From Acanthochlamys bracteata (lineage: Eukaryota > Streptophyta > Magnoliopsida > Pandanales > Velloziaceae), in the NCBI GenBank assembly GCA_019914995.1, contig CM034131.1:7472501-7536500 (forward strand): 64,000 nt of DNA, in the 5' to 3' direction. Shown piece by piece: positions 12,001 through 23,460 of the stretch (its first letter is position 1; each line of letters opens with the position of its first letter). Below the pieces are notes generated by a model. The model was not told the origin of the DNA. It saw only the letters and a program-made list of their open reading frames with translations, and ran no database searches. The position numbers and the translations under genes were made by a program.

Positions 12001-14248
12001 AAGTTTTTATAGCAAGAAACACAAAAATCATATTTGACTATATGCAAAGCTCACGGCGTCTATAGTAATCTTGTAAGAACCTACTGTCTTTTAAATAAAG
12101 AATAATGCAGGTGCAAGATGATCCTTCAAAATTTTCCTTACAGTTCTTTATGTTCTTGTCTCATTGGTTAAAATCCTTATTTATCATTTTCCAAAATGTT
12201 AGAATTCTAACAAAACTTTGCCACTAGGCTTCACCTTAATAGATGCACAAATAGCATCACGGTTGACAAGGACAACCCCATCTACCAATTCTCTGCATAG
12301 CCGGAAGGTTTCTTCCCCAACAACTTTGACTGCAACACCATCTGCAAATCCTCCAACTTGCTCTAGAATAACTCTTCTTCCATGATATAATGATAATGCC
12401 ATTGCATTAGCATCATAGGGTTCCACACCAATAACTTTTGTCTGTAATTAAAAAATTCAATGTCAATGGTATCATGCTCTATCAAATAAAAACATCTGAA
12501 GCATTTAAATCTTAAAAGATGAAGTCGAAATTCATAATACAAACCTTCAAGAGTCTAATCTTAAATTTAGCATTGATGACAATTGAAAAGTGTGTGTTAA
12601 GAAAATGTAAGGAAATGATCGCTATAATTAGATTTCTATGGCATAGAAATGTAATATAAGACTCTCCTTAAGGGACTACTTGAGGAGGTAACAGAATACC
12701 AAAATTGGATCAAAACTTACTAGATCAAACACTAAATAAGCCCGCAAAACTAGCAATATTCTCAAGTACAATGAAGAGAAAACATGATCTTGTTCAAAAG
12801 ATGTTAGCACTACAGTTGCGCTGTATATGAACTTAAGAAAGAAAAATCTTGAAGCAGATACCTCAGGAAAGACTCTCTTCACATAGGCAGCAATACCAGC
12901 AATCAACCCACCACCTCCAACTGGTACAAAGACTGCATGTAGTGGTCCTTTCAACTGGCGAACAATCTCCATACCAATTGTTCCCTGCCCTGTAATAACA
13001 TCTGGATGATCAAAAGGTGGAATAAATGTGCGGCCCTCTTCCTCAGCACGTAGTTTGGCATATGATTGTGCTTCATCATAGGAATCACCAACAAGGACAA
13101 CAGTTGCACCAAGCCTTTCAACAGATTTCCACTAAACCATTCAAAAGGAAAAGTATGGAAACCAAGATAGTCAATAGAAGAATAATGGAGAAAAGGTAAA
13201 GATATTCATGTAGTCTTACAGAGATAACTTCATAAGAAGTAGGCCATGTTCCAGTTATTTTCCAATAGATGACTCCATGTACTTTGCATTAGTTTAAAGT
13301 CATAGTTCTTGAGCATCTTAGTTACAAAATTTTAAGGCCCAGAGATGAGATCAATAATCATTATTTGCTTTTACACTAAAACACAAAGGAGCTAACCAGC
13401 TTTGCATTTTGAACAAACCTTGATCTCTGGTGTGGTTACAGGCATAGCAATCACAGCATCACAACCTAATTTCTCAGCAGCTAGGGCCACTCCCTGAGCA
13501 TGGTTTCCGGCTGATGAGCAAATTACTCCCCTTTTGAGTTGCTCCTTTGGTAGGTTAGCCATCATATTATAAGCACCTCTCAACTTAAATGAGAAAACCT
13601 ACAAGAATAAATGCTTATCATTTCACAATCACAACCACAAATGCTATGCATCTAAATATTTGGAATTAAAAATAGAATCAAACTGAGGCGTTGAATAACC
13701 GGCTGCAAGTCTTCTCTTTTAAGCCAGATATTGTTTCCAAGCCTCTGAGAAAGCTTCGGTGCAAACTGCAGAGGAGATTCTATAGCGACATCGTAAACTT
13801 TAGACGAAATTATATCGGTGAGATAGTTCAAAGCCTCGCCGCCGTCCGCCTCTGAACTCCCTGGCCGTGTTATCTCCGAAATCCCACCGACGAATCCGCT
13901 TTCATAATGCAACGACTCCGCAGAGACTCTAAGGAGCGGTTGCAGTGGATTCAATGAGCATTCCGAGAGAGCAGAGGGAGAAGATAGCACTGCTGAGGCG
14001 GAGGAGAGGGAGGATGCAGATTCCGTCGAAGATGGTGGCGCGGAGGCGGAGACGGCGCATATTCGTGGGGTGTGAGGGAAGCGGTAGATGTGGTGCGTGG
14101 GTAGCGAGGCGGATGAACGGAGGCGTGAAGGGAAGCAACGGTGCGCCGCGGCCGCACGCGGCGGCGTAGGGAGAGTTGCCGCCGCCTCCAGCGTGAGAGA
14201 GTTCACAGGCGGGCGAACGAGTAGGGAACTGGAAACGAGAGAGTTCAC
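9093..14248 (-). CDS. OMR1: Threonine deaminase (biosynthetic threonine dehydratase), chloroplast, nine exons, 640 aa
   Basis: This PLP enzyme turns threonine into 2-oxobutyrate, the first committed step to isoleucine, in the plastid, with feedback inhibition by isoleucine. Exons are 14248-13700, 13598-13419, 13131-12862, 12441-12235, 11494-11246, 10356-10283, 10107-9990, 9593-9459 and 9233-9093; all phases close to a TGA after LLMQ. A Ser/Ala/Pro/Arg-rich transit peptide covers roughly the first 90 residues. [10 protein letters not shown] carries the PLP lysine (Lys188), [11 protein letters not shown] follows, and the PLP-phosphate loop GGGG is at 315-318. From about residue 440 onward there are two ACT-like regulatory domains ([14 protein letters not shown] and [18 protein letters not shown]), which marks it as the isoleucine-regulated enzyme. 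Exon 6 ends at a GC donor, described separately. Apparently intact. Confidence 0.96.
10108..10282 (-). other. GC-AG intron (intron 6) of threonine deaminase
   Basis: On the coding strand exon 6 ends TTTACAG and the intron begins GCGAGT; it ends TTTTACAG before TGTTGGGGTT. Joining at this GC donor gives LVLYSVGVHT, which is the conserved plant threonine deaminase reading as I remember it. The only nearby GT (in GAGTGATC) would shift the frame. The donor context AG|GCGAGT fits known GC-AG introns, which need a strong match elsewhere in the site. Confidence 0.85.
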
Positions 14249-15064
14249 GGAGCAGCTTGTCCTGACAAAGAAAAGGTTTTGTTATTTGTTTTTATATGTG
14301 ACAGATGAAAACATGCTTTGTTTGCATGATTTGTTTGTTTCTTGGAATATGGCATGTGAAAAATTCCAACTCAATTTCTCCATGGAAAATTCACATTTTT
14401 TCTTATCACTGATCGAAAATTACAAAGATTCCGTAGGTTTCAAAAATTCCTTTTCTATGAAAATATAGAAACGATAAACTTGAAAAGATTTTAATTGAGC
14501 GATGAATTTAGACACCAAATCGTTGTTTATTTGCACTAAAATTCGTCCCAAAATAGTATTTGCAACAGTGGTAAAGGTAATATACTATACATATGATAAG
14601 AAATAGTGGATTTTTTTCTGGAACTACTGCTTCCTTCAAAAAGAAAATAGTGGATCGAAGGATTTACAAAGATAATTTTTTACCACTTTTTTGCATCACC
14701 TTTTATGCAACAACTATATAAAAAATTTTATAAAGGAACGAAATAAAAAAAATAATGGTCTAATCTATGGTTGATAGCACAAGAACATGTAGCAAGACTG
14801 GGAAAAAATTTGACCAAAACAGGAATTTATTAAAGAGACGAACTGCAACAGTCGAGCAAACGCAAAGGACATACAGATGATCACAACATTTTGATGATCG
14901 CCAGAAAAAAAAAAACCATTCTCTAATTTTGAATAGGACACCGACATCAACGGGATTTATGTAGCCACGATTTTGTGATGATATATTAATAATTGGTTTT
15001 GTAATTTTGGAACAGTACAACTCTTAGCATCAATTGTTTCCTTCCTGTTCGTGAATTTCTTCGT
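14249..15064. other. Threonine deaminase promoter region, CHUP1-like gene 3' flank
   Basis: Apart from the short upstream leader of the threonine deaminase gene (about 14249-14270) this is AT-rich non-coding DNA. It must contain the promoter of the threonine deaminase gene and the 3' UTR of the coiled-coil gene. No clear motif stood out. Confidence 0.4.
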
Positions 15065-16284
15065 TCATAGAAGATACTCCTTCGCAAGAAGGCACGAGTC
15101 TTCTTTCTTGGTTCTTCTCTTTCCTTTGCCCCAACCTTTAACAAGTCTGTGAAGCAATCTTGGTTTCTTCAAAACAACACTATGTTTTCTATCTGCAACA
15201 TCAATGCAGCAGCCTTCTTCTTCTTCATTGCATTCTACCGAATCGTCTAAGAATTGAACCCGGCAATTCAAAGGTTCTGGTTCTACTGGAAGTTGCACGA
15301 TTAAATCATTTGTAACTTCCTGTGATGGCTTTGCTGCTGCTTCCTGTTCTTCGTCTTCATTTCTCAGCAGTTCGTCTTGCAAGCATGATGCGATCCATCC
15401 TAGATAAACCAGCTCCTCGATGTTGGCAGAAATCTTGTGCACTAGCATCATCATTTCCTCAATATCATCCTTCGGAAAAAAAGAATGAAAATTCCATGTC
15501 ATATAAAAAAAATTTGGAAAATTAAACAATTATAAATATCAACCTTTGATGATGATGGATTCTTCAGTTTATCATGAATCAACTTCCTCTCTTTCTGAAG
15601 TTGACAGGCAACTTGTTGTACTTCAGCAGTTGCACGAATGAACACCTCACTGGCCATAGCTAGCTCTTCTTCTCTTTGTTTGGTAATGCTGACATGCTGT
15701 GGATTCCTTCTTGAAAGCTTCTTCACCTTTCTCTCAAGCTGCTTGATTTCTTTTCTGAAACTAGAAACCTTGTTCATGGCCTTCTGACAGTCAGCGATCT
15801 CACTCTCAAGTCGCCGTTTATCATATTCCAACAATTCAAGTTTGAGTCCCATGTACCTAATCTGAAGCTTTTGATAAGCAGACTCTCGCTCATATGTGCT
15901 GCAATTGTTATACAACCGTGCTTCGATCTCATACTGTCTATCCTGCATACCAACTTCTAACCTCTTTGATTCTTCAATCTCTTCACGTCCACTGAATTCC
16001 TTGCCGAATTCCTCAACTAATACTTCCCTTTTACTTTCAGAGCATTGTACTTCTATGGTTTCCATCTCATCAGAGCTTTGCAATCTCATCAACGAAGCTT
16101 CGTCTTCTTTGAATTTTGAGTCAGAATCAGAACTGCTGGAGGTCCTTCCCTGTTCTTCTGAAGAATCTGAACCAGTAAATTTTGGTGTAGCAAAGAAGAT
16201 TAAACTAGCCAAGGAAAGAGCTATAGGGATGGCAAGCTTCAATAGAGGCTTTATGTCCTCTGACCTCTCTTCCTTTCCTTCCAT
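15065..16284 (-). CDS. CHUP1/AR791-like coiled-coil protein with N-terminal membrane anchor, two exons, 381 aa
   Basis: Exons are 16284-15544 and 15469-15065. The start MEGKEERSEDIKPLLKLAIP leads into one hydrophobic segment (about residues 12-34, LLKLAIPIALSLASLIFFA). An acidic serine-rich stretch follows, then a long charged region (about 110-270) with heptad-like Leu/Lys/Glu spacing, including KLELLEYDKRRLESEIADCQ and KQLERKVKKLSRR, predicting a coiled coil. The end is basic (LHRLVKGWGKGKRRTKKED). This layout matches the plant CHUP1-related proteins that link membranes, such as the chloroplast envelope, to actin or microtubules. It is much shorter than CHUP1 itself and lacks the proline-rich actin motif, so chloroplast positioning should not be assumed. 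The frame is intact; the subfamily is uncertain. Confidence 0.75.
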
Positions 16285-16593
16285 TTTAGAATGTTTGTTT
16301 TAGCTTATCATGTTCAATGTGTAATTTATCGTACAAAAATTCTCCAACATTGCTTCACTGCATTCCTATTGGGTAACTTGAAGCTTAGAACTCACAATTT
16401 CCTCCTAAATTTCTTTGGAATCAATCACCTTCGCAAGTTTGCCGAAGAATACTTGGCAACAGGAAGAAAGTTTTCTTGTTGCATCTGAAAGTATCACAAA
16501 TTATCTTTTTTGTTTTCTATATGGTGACACGTTATTGAATTTACTTCACATATGCTTCTGTTTGCTTCACTCTAATACATTACAAAACATAGT
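16285..16593. other. Upstream flank of the CHUP1-like gene
   Basis: Promoter and 5' leader of the gene to its left on the minus strand. There are no convincing coding signals. It ends at the ATAGT target-site copy of the TRIM element. Confidence 0.4.
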
Positions 16594-17224
16594 TGTAGAA
16601 TCGAATCCCCACACTAAAAAAATTGGCCAATAGATGCATGAGCTATTAATCCGGTTGCACTGAAAGAATTGGACATCTACCGGAAGTTGCACTATGTTTT
16701 TTATTTGGGCATTATTTTAGGCCCCTACGCTATTAATCCGGCCCTAACTCACCAAGCTAGTCCGTCTTTCATTCGGGACTATCAAGCCCTACAAGCTACT
16801 AACCCGAACCTAGCCTAACTTAGATGTCCAACAATCTTCTCCCTAACAATACGCCAGATGGCTTCATTCTACCGGACTCTGATACCAATTGTAGAATCGG
16901 ATCTCCACACTAAAAGAATTGACCAACCTCTTAAAAATTAGCATTTCTCACTTATAAGTACATATCCATTCCATCACACAGCCAACGTGGGATTATTAAG
17001 GAGCGTGAGCCTTAAGTCCACCAAACCAAAATCTATTTGGCCTAACCCAAAGCAAAATTACTGGCCCACATCCAAATTAGCTAGCCTATTTTTTACTTGA
17101 GTACCATTCCAGACCTCTACGTACTAATCCGACCCTAACTCACCAAGCTAGTCCATCTTTCATTCGGACCAATCAAGCCCTACACGCTACTAATCCGAAC
17201 CTAGTTTAACTTAGAGTTTCAATA
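16594..17224 (-). mobile_element. TRIM-type miniature LTR retroelement
   Basis: Two direct repeats flank a tiny internal region. They span 16594-16833 and 16890-17224; both begin TGTAGAATCG and share long stretches such as CCCTAACTCACCAAGCTAGT. Between them, read on the minus strand, lies ATTGGTATCAGAG right after one repeat, matching the usual primer-binding site for initiator Met-tRNA, and a purine tract (TTAGGGAGAAGAT) right before the other. The element is bounded by the 5-bp duplication ATAGT (16589-16593 and 17225-17229). There is no coding region. This is a terminal-repeat retrotransposon in miniature; the visible divergence of the two repeats says it is an old insertion. Confidence 0.82.
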
Positions 17225-17632
17225 ATAGTTAACTTAATATTATTAAAATAACATCAGAGTTCATGAGCCGCCGACGCATGGGCACTTTAAGGCACTAATA
17301 AGACATGGGCACTAACTAAACATAGTTACTTTTCCTTTCTTATTTTTGCTGCCACTGGAAGGTTCCTCAAGAGATGATACTACTGAGAAGTAACCAATGA
17401 CGAGAACCATACATTAATCAGTTAAAAAATAACCATGTCGAACAAAATTGATTTAAACTTTTAGAAGGAATTTCTCTAAATGAATTACAAATGTACAGTA
17501 CAACTCAATTTGTCTGGAAAAGGTTGGAGTAATGCATTTTGATCGCACCATCGAAAGTTTAAGTTTATCCACGCCCATTGAACATGAAAGTGAAAAAGTT
17601 CCAATTGAAGCTTACAGCCAATTTGGTGTTAA

Positions 17633-20600
17633 TCAACCTTCTATAATTTTTACCCCACTCCTGTGAGAACAATCAAAATTCATACTCAATAGATGCATGA
17701 GCTACATAACCTGAACAAATAGTAAATTGTAAATGACAGATATCTCTAAAGACATACCCGAATGGATTTTGTTTAATTGCAAGAAGTTCCACGTCCAGCT
17801 GCAAATTTTAAGAAATAGCTTATAAAATGCCAATCTCTTAGCTAGGATTTAACCAAAGCAGATAGCATCTTTCATAAACCCAATATATAAGACCGTTAGC
17901 ACCTCAGGAAGATTGTCAAAAAATAATCAGTTGTTCTAATTACATCTTATTTAACTTCTGACTCACTTGCTATGTACATACATTTAATAGTATAACTGAA
18001 AATACTTGCTACGGGCTTCCACTAAAGTTGTCCGTTGTTGCTTTTCAGAATTCATATTTGCATTCTGGCAATGCATTTTGTCAATTCTAGTGTGCTAAAT
18101 GAATGCAGTTTGTCATAGTAAGAAATTTATAACATTTTACAAAGTAGAAGCTTCTCTCAAATAAAACTTTTCAAGCTTCATATTTACCATTAGTCCTTAG
18201 CACTTGTTTAAGGACAACAAGCAGCATACTCAGAGGTCTAGCAAATAGCTACTGCATGAAAGGAAAATGAAGTATAGTTACCTCAATAGTTGCATTTGGA
18301 GGAATCTCTTGGACTCCCTTGCTACCGTAGGCTAGTTCAGGAGGGACTATCAACAATCTCTGCACATTCATATGCCATTCAGATCATGAATATCAGATCA
18401 AAGAGATATAATCAGCATTATGAAAATTAAACAATCAAGACCACATCCAATCAGGTACTATCTTCTCAGAATATGTTCTAACAGTGGCATCTTTCTTCTC
18501 AGTAATGCCATTAATCTACAAAAATGTGATGCATTTACTCAATCTTATCATTAGACTTGAACTAAGTGAATGTAAGCTTTAGCCTCAGACATAAGTTGCA
18601 AGCAGATCTAGCAAAGACGACGAATCTAATGCCATTACACACAAACCTGGCCTCCGACTCTCATTCCTTGAACTCCCAAATCCAATCCTTTCAAAACATT
18701 TCCTTTCTCAGATTGTCCAACATCAAATCCATATGGCTGTAAAAATTGAGTACCTCTCAAAACACAATTTGCTAAGAAATTTGTAGAACGTATTATATTT
18801 CCTCTGAGACATCTATTGCCATTATGCACAACATGTCAATAACCATACATAAAAATATAAGAGAAGTACCAAAACCAGAACAGAATTTGATCCTTTGCCT
18901 CGTGATAGTCACAGACACCACAAGGATATATCTAAGCACCCTAGAGGCAAAAGCACTACAGGACCATAAGATGATTAAGAATAAATTAATTAGGTAGAGA
19001 ATAACTTATCAATTATTACCCAAAGGGAGCCTCTAGTCTCTGCAAGGCATTTTAGTAGAGAGTACACATCGTCATCACTTAAATCAAAGAGCACCCACAC
19101 TGAAAACAGCTCTAAAAGGTTACTTGATAGAACTTAAATCATGTCAGAAGGAATGTCATTGAAAAACTTTCGATGAAAGCTTAATTACTTAGGTAAGTAT
19201 ATTCCTCCGCTCTCGAGGTGGTTGACAAGGAGCCGCACCTATGTTCATATCTTATAAATGGTGGCTTAAAAAATCATGAAAATGCTAAAAGACCTGTTAT
19301 TGCAGAATGCTTAGCTCATGCGAAAAATTAAATTTAACAACAACCTTATGTATTTCAAGGTGATTCAGGCACTCAGACTTCCCTTTTGAATTCACCCTCA
19401 CGTCAAGTATGCTAATTGGAACTGCAATTGGCTTTAGCTTAGCTTATGACTTGGAACTTTCTTATCTGAAAATTCGAGCTACTAGTCCACTAAAATTCCA
19501 AAAACAAATTAACAGACCATGCATCACCACTGGACCAACTCAATTGCAAGTTCTGTATATTCAAACTTGTCTGCAACAGCATACTACTTACCCTATTGAA
19601 GTTTTCAACAAGATTTTAGGGGATACAGCATTCAGGAACATTTTTGCATAAAAACATAACTGATGATATTAAAGAATAAAGAGGAAGAAAACATCATAAT
19701 GGATAGTTTACTGTATTGGTTCCTCAACTTACTGTTCCGCCTCCAACACCAAGCCCTTGTCGGCTGGTCATGAATGTTATACCCTTCCACTTAGCAACAT
19801 AATGGACCTGCATAACATGACTAGAACAATGAAAATCTACTTGGAGAAGTAAGGCACAATGAGTCTACCTAGAACACAACTCAACTTACATGGAAACACA
19901 GACGTTGACCTAAACAAGACTATTTTGAAAGAGACAAATGTATGATAATGACATATTACGTTAGTAACCATTTATGGCCTCATATTAACTGCATTGCTTA
20001 TTCTGTTGACTTCTAAAAGTGAACGTCAGCATGTGAGTATCTGTTTGCAAATGATTTATAGTTCAAAGGAGTTATTCTTTCACCATTAGTTATAATACCA
20101 GCTACACCAAAACGGTAGACATATGCGGCAAACACTGAAACGTCTTTGAGCTACGATTTCAGTTCAGCAATACAAGAGTAAAACTATTCAATGTCAATAA
20201 GTATTAGTTGCTCTGGTCCTCTCACCTTGAATATCTATATATATATATATATATATAATATGATTTGATTAGATTAATACAAACAGAAAGAATCTTACTG
20301 CAACACGTGATCCAACCACCGCTTCTGAGCCTCCACCAACCTTCAAGTCATAATACCTAGAGAGACAACAAAAAAGGAAAGGAGAACGAAATCTTTGCTG
20401 AAAGGTTCCAAGATGGACCAAGAAAAAGAAAATAATTGAAGCTTTTAGAAGAAACGACCCTGCTAGTCCTCCAACAATAATCACAAACCACTCAAAACAT
20501 AGTAGACCTATGCAACAAGAACATATAGATGAGTAGAAAACAACAATTTCCAGTTTGCCTTTAATCATTGATTCCAAAACTTATGTCATTCATTGCCAAG

Positions 20601-21510
20601 GATATCAAAAGGTTAAACACTAAAAACAGTGGTTAGAATGCTGTTGATTGCTACAACCTGGGAATGAAATATCTACTTTTGTAGATCAAATGCACTGCAT
20701 GCAATGGAAACCCAAAATCATAACTTTTGTTGTCAATCCTCTTAAGTGCTCTTATTGGATTCAATACATATGCATTACCCATTTTCAATCCCAGTGAAGT
20801 ATCATGATAAAGAATAATGGTTGATCTTGGTTAGTGGTATGACCATCAGACCATAGCATGTGCCATTGATGATAGATGAGATTACTTACTTCAAGCCATT
20901 TGGAAGAGTGGTAAACTCACTCTCCGGTATCTTTGCCGCTCTAAGCTGCAAAATAGGAATCAAACTACACTTCACCGATCAATAAATTAGCATTGCATGA
21001 TAACGCCAGATGGACGAATCACATACTGCTCTTCTGCTAGTGGAAACCGCATCGGCTTCGTCGTAAACTTCAAGTACTGACCCTGTCCATAAGAAATCAA
21101 ATAGTAACAAGAAATTCAACCACAATAAGTGGCCCATTTTATAATCTTACTGTCAATTGATGACAGAGAGCTATATAATGTAAAGAATTAGCAAACCTGC
21201 AGCAATGACGGCGCCAACGAACCATCTCCTGCCACCGTACGACGGCAAAGGAGGGGAAGCAGCGGTGGAGGAGGCGGAGCATCGGCACGGCGCCGGTTTT
21301 ACTACTATTCTTTTCCCTGCGAGACCGAATAAGATCAACGGTATGTAAAAAATTGAATGCAAAGATTGAGAAATAAGGAAAAGGAGAAGAATGTTGTTGA
21401 TTACCAGAAGAAACTGTTGAAAATTTGAACGGATTCTTGAGAAGCTGTTTCTGATGAAGGATTGGGAGCTCCATTCTTTCTTGGGAAGTGAAGCATAGAG
21501 CTCCTTCCAT
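17633..21510 (-). CDS. Chloroplast FKBP-type peptidyl-prolyl isomerase, FKBP16-4-like, ten exons, 235 aa
   Basis: Exons are 21510-21405, 21316-21197, 21082-21027, 20945-20890, 20356-20299, 19807-19733, 18736-18647, 18359-18282, 17798-17758 and a 28-base last exon 17660-17633 (SGVKIIEG, stop). All phases close. The N-terminus is a transit peptide. It is followed by GRRWFVGAVIAAG, a twin arginine plus hydrophobic core that suggests import into the thylakoid lumen. The FKBP domain starts at GLKYYDLKVGGGSEAV and ends LDVELLAIK. The fold-defining VHYVAKW and PPELAYGS are kept, including the Tyr matching FKBP12 Tyr82. Asp37 is replaced (FMTS) and Trp59 is Leu (VLKGLDLG), as in many lumenal FKBPs, so isomerase activity may be weak. 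Its place beside threonine deaminase matches Arabidopsis FKBP16-4 as I recall it. Confidence 0.9.
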
Positions 21511-22489
21511 TTTCTTTTTTCAAAATTTTGATTTTTATTTAATGGAGATTTTTGTTGAGTCAGAGAATATTGTTCGCTCTTTTTTTTTGCGGTTGGGATT
21601 ATGGAAATCTCAATGGTTGGATGATTGGATCAGAAACTTTTGTCGTCTTTTTTAATATTTATTTAAAATGGACCGCACCTAGTGTTGAAAATATCGAATG
21701 TATTTAGTTCTCAAATTAATAAAAATATAAAATATATTATAAATTTTATATAAATAATATAAAAATTGAGATAAAAGAAATACAAATAGAAATACAAAAA
21801 ATTTATGTGAAAAAAAATTTTAAAAATTTCAAAAAAGACGTTCTAATCTTAAAAAAAATTACTAAATTAAATTAATTATTACAAATTTTTACATTATACT
21901 TGGTATTATAAATAATGTGAGTAATATTTTAAACAAATATTTCATATTTATATATATAGTGTTCTATAAAATTCTTAAATTTCTAAACAGTTAATTTTTT
22001 CATTAATTTTTCAAATCTTTTGTCTTTATATCTTCCAAAAAATATTTTAAATTTTTTAATGGTTGGTCTTCCAACTTTTTGCTGATTATTCATCTTCCTT
22101 AACTATTGTTATTTTAATATAAATATATATTTAAGTTGTGACATTCTAATAATTATTATTTGTAGAGTAGTTTTATAATTTCTAACAACTAGTAGTACAC
22201 TCCGTATAAGGCACCAGTGCAATTGAAGTAGGAAAAAAATCATTTTTTAGAGATATTTTGGAGTATTTCTAAAAATAATTTTTTTAAAGAAAATGAAAAT
22301 TTTAATAAATAAGTTGTAAGTATGAGGCATATGTAAGGACCAGATTGAAAAATCATATGCTTATTAATGCGAGCTCTAAAGGTTTGTATTACGTTTTTTA
22401 GAAATTAATTTTTTAATTTTTCAGTTCATGTATTTTAATAAATTTTTTAAAATTTTACAAAGATTATTAATATTTATTTTTATTTTATT
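21511..22489. other. FKBP promoter and AT-rich intergenic DNA
   Basis: Upstream of the FKBP start the sequence becomes very AT-rich (about 21650-22160), with long A and T runs like the MITE-like patches elsewhere. No gene is seen. Confidence 0.4.
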
Positions 22490-22559
22490 TTAGATAAACA
22501 AATAAAACTTATTTATAAAATTAAATATTTCAGAAAATATTTTTTGAAAAATATTTTCA

Positions 22560-22693
22560 AGCGATCCTTGATCTCTCATGCGCTGAGCATAGGGAAGGCG
22601 CAATAGAGCTTTCCCATTCTCCTTCTTTTGGGCAATCGCAGCATACAATTCTTCATCAGTTACACTAGCTACTTTTAATGATAAATAAGACAC
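22560..22693 (-). pseudogene. Protein-coding fragment of unknown origin
   Basis: An island of higher GC in very AT-rich DNA. On the minus strand it reads ASVTDEELYAAIAQKKENGK followed by ALLRLPYAQRMRDQGSLENI, with protein-like composition and normal codon use. The frame then runs into AT-rich sequence. No flanking exons were found on either side. It looks like an exon torn from a gene, or captured by a transposon, rather than a working gene. I do not recognise the family. Confidence 0.35.
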
Positions 22694-23460
22694 TGAGGAT
22701 TATATAATCACTACAAACATCTGTTAGTTGCGTACTAAGAAAAATTGGTATCCTTTTCTTAACTACGTATTTTAAATATTTGTAACTAAATTTTATAAAA
22801 TTAAAATTAAAATTAAATTTTTAAAAAAATAAATTAAAAAAATTTTAATATTTATATTTAATAATTTAAAAAATATATTAAATTATAAAATTATATTGAA
22901 AGATGTCTAAATAAAAAAATTATAACTAAAATTGCATATATAAAGTAAAATTCTGTGTACAAATAAAGTATATAAATTATTCAGAATTTTAAATTTGATG
23001 AGAGAAAGTGATTTATATTAATCAGAGCGATTTAAAACACACGCCCAATTGCTGCGGGGAGCATTAGGGGTACTTAATAAACTTATTAATAATCTTGACA
23101 GAGTCTAAGTCTCCTAAAAATCTACCTTATCATATTATATAGGAATCACCGCGCCACCGAAGATTCAACAAAAACAAATGTCCAAACCATCGCATCTCCC
23201 GATCGTTTTCTTTTGGTTTAATTCTGGTGAACAAACTCGTCTCGTCAAGCAATGGAATGTAATAGCAAGCTGTAATATACTATGATTTTCATTTCATTAT
23301 CATCACAAATTAAAGAGCCTGACATGATTGTTGAACTATTTCAAACAACAAATTTTTTTATAATTAAATATATTTAAAATCACTGTTAACTATATTTTAA
23401 ATTTTCACTGTATAAATTAATTAGCTAGCTAATCAATCGTAGTTAGCTCCAAACTTTGTT
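22694..23460. other. AT-rich intergenic DNA, NFD4-like gene 3' flank
   Basis: No coding signal. A very AT-rich patch lies at about 22740-22960. The part nearest 23460 should hold the 3' UTR of the transporter gene. Confidence 0.4.

Noticed and set aside
13929-14169. Several open frames on both strands over the threonine deaminase first exon
   Set aside because: GC-rich transit-peptide DNA leaves shadows open in all frames; the real frame is fixed by the downstream enzyme sequence.
20236-20258. AT dinucleotide run as a possible regulatory element
   Set aside because: An ordinary short microsatellite in an FKBP intron with no sign of function.
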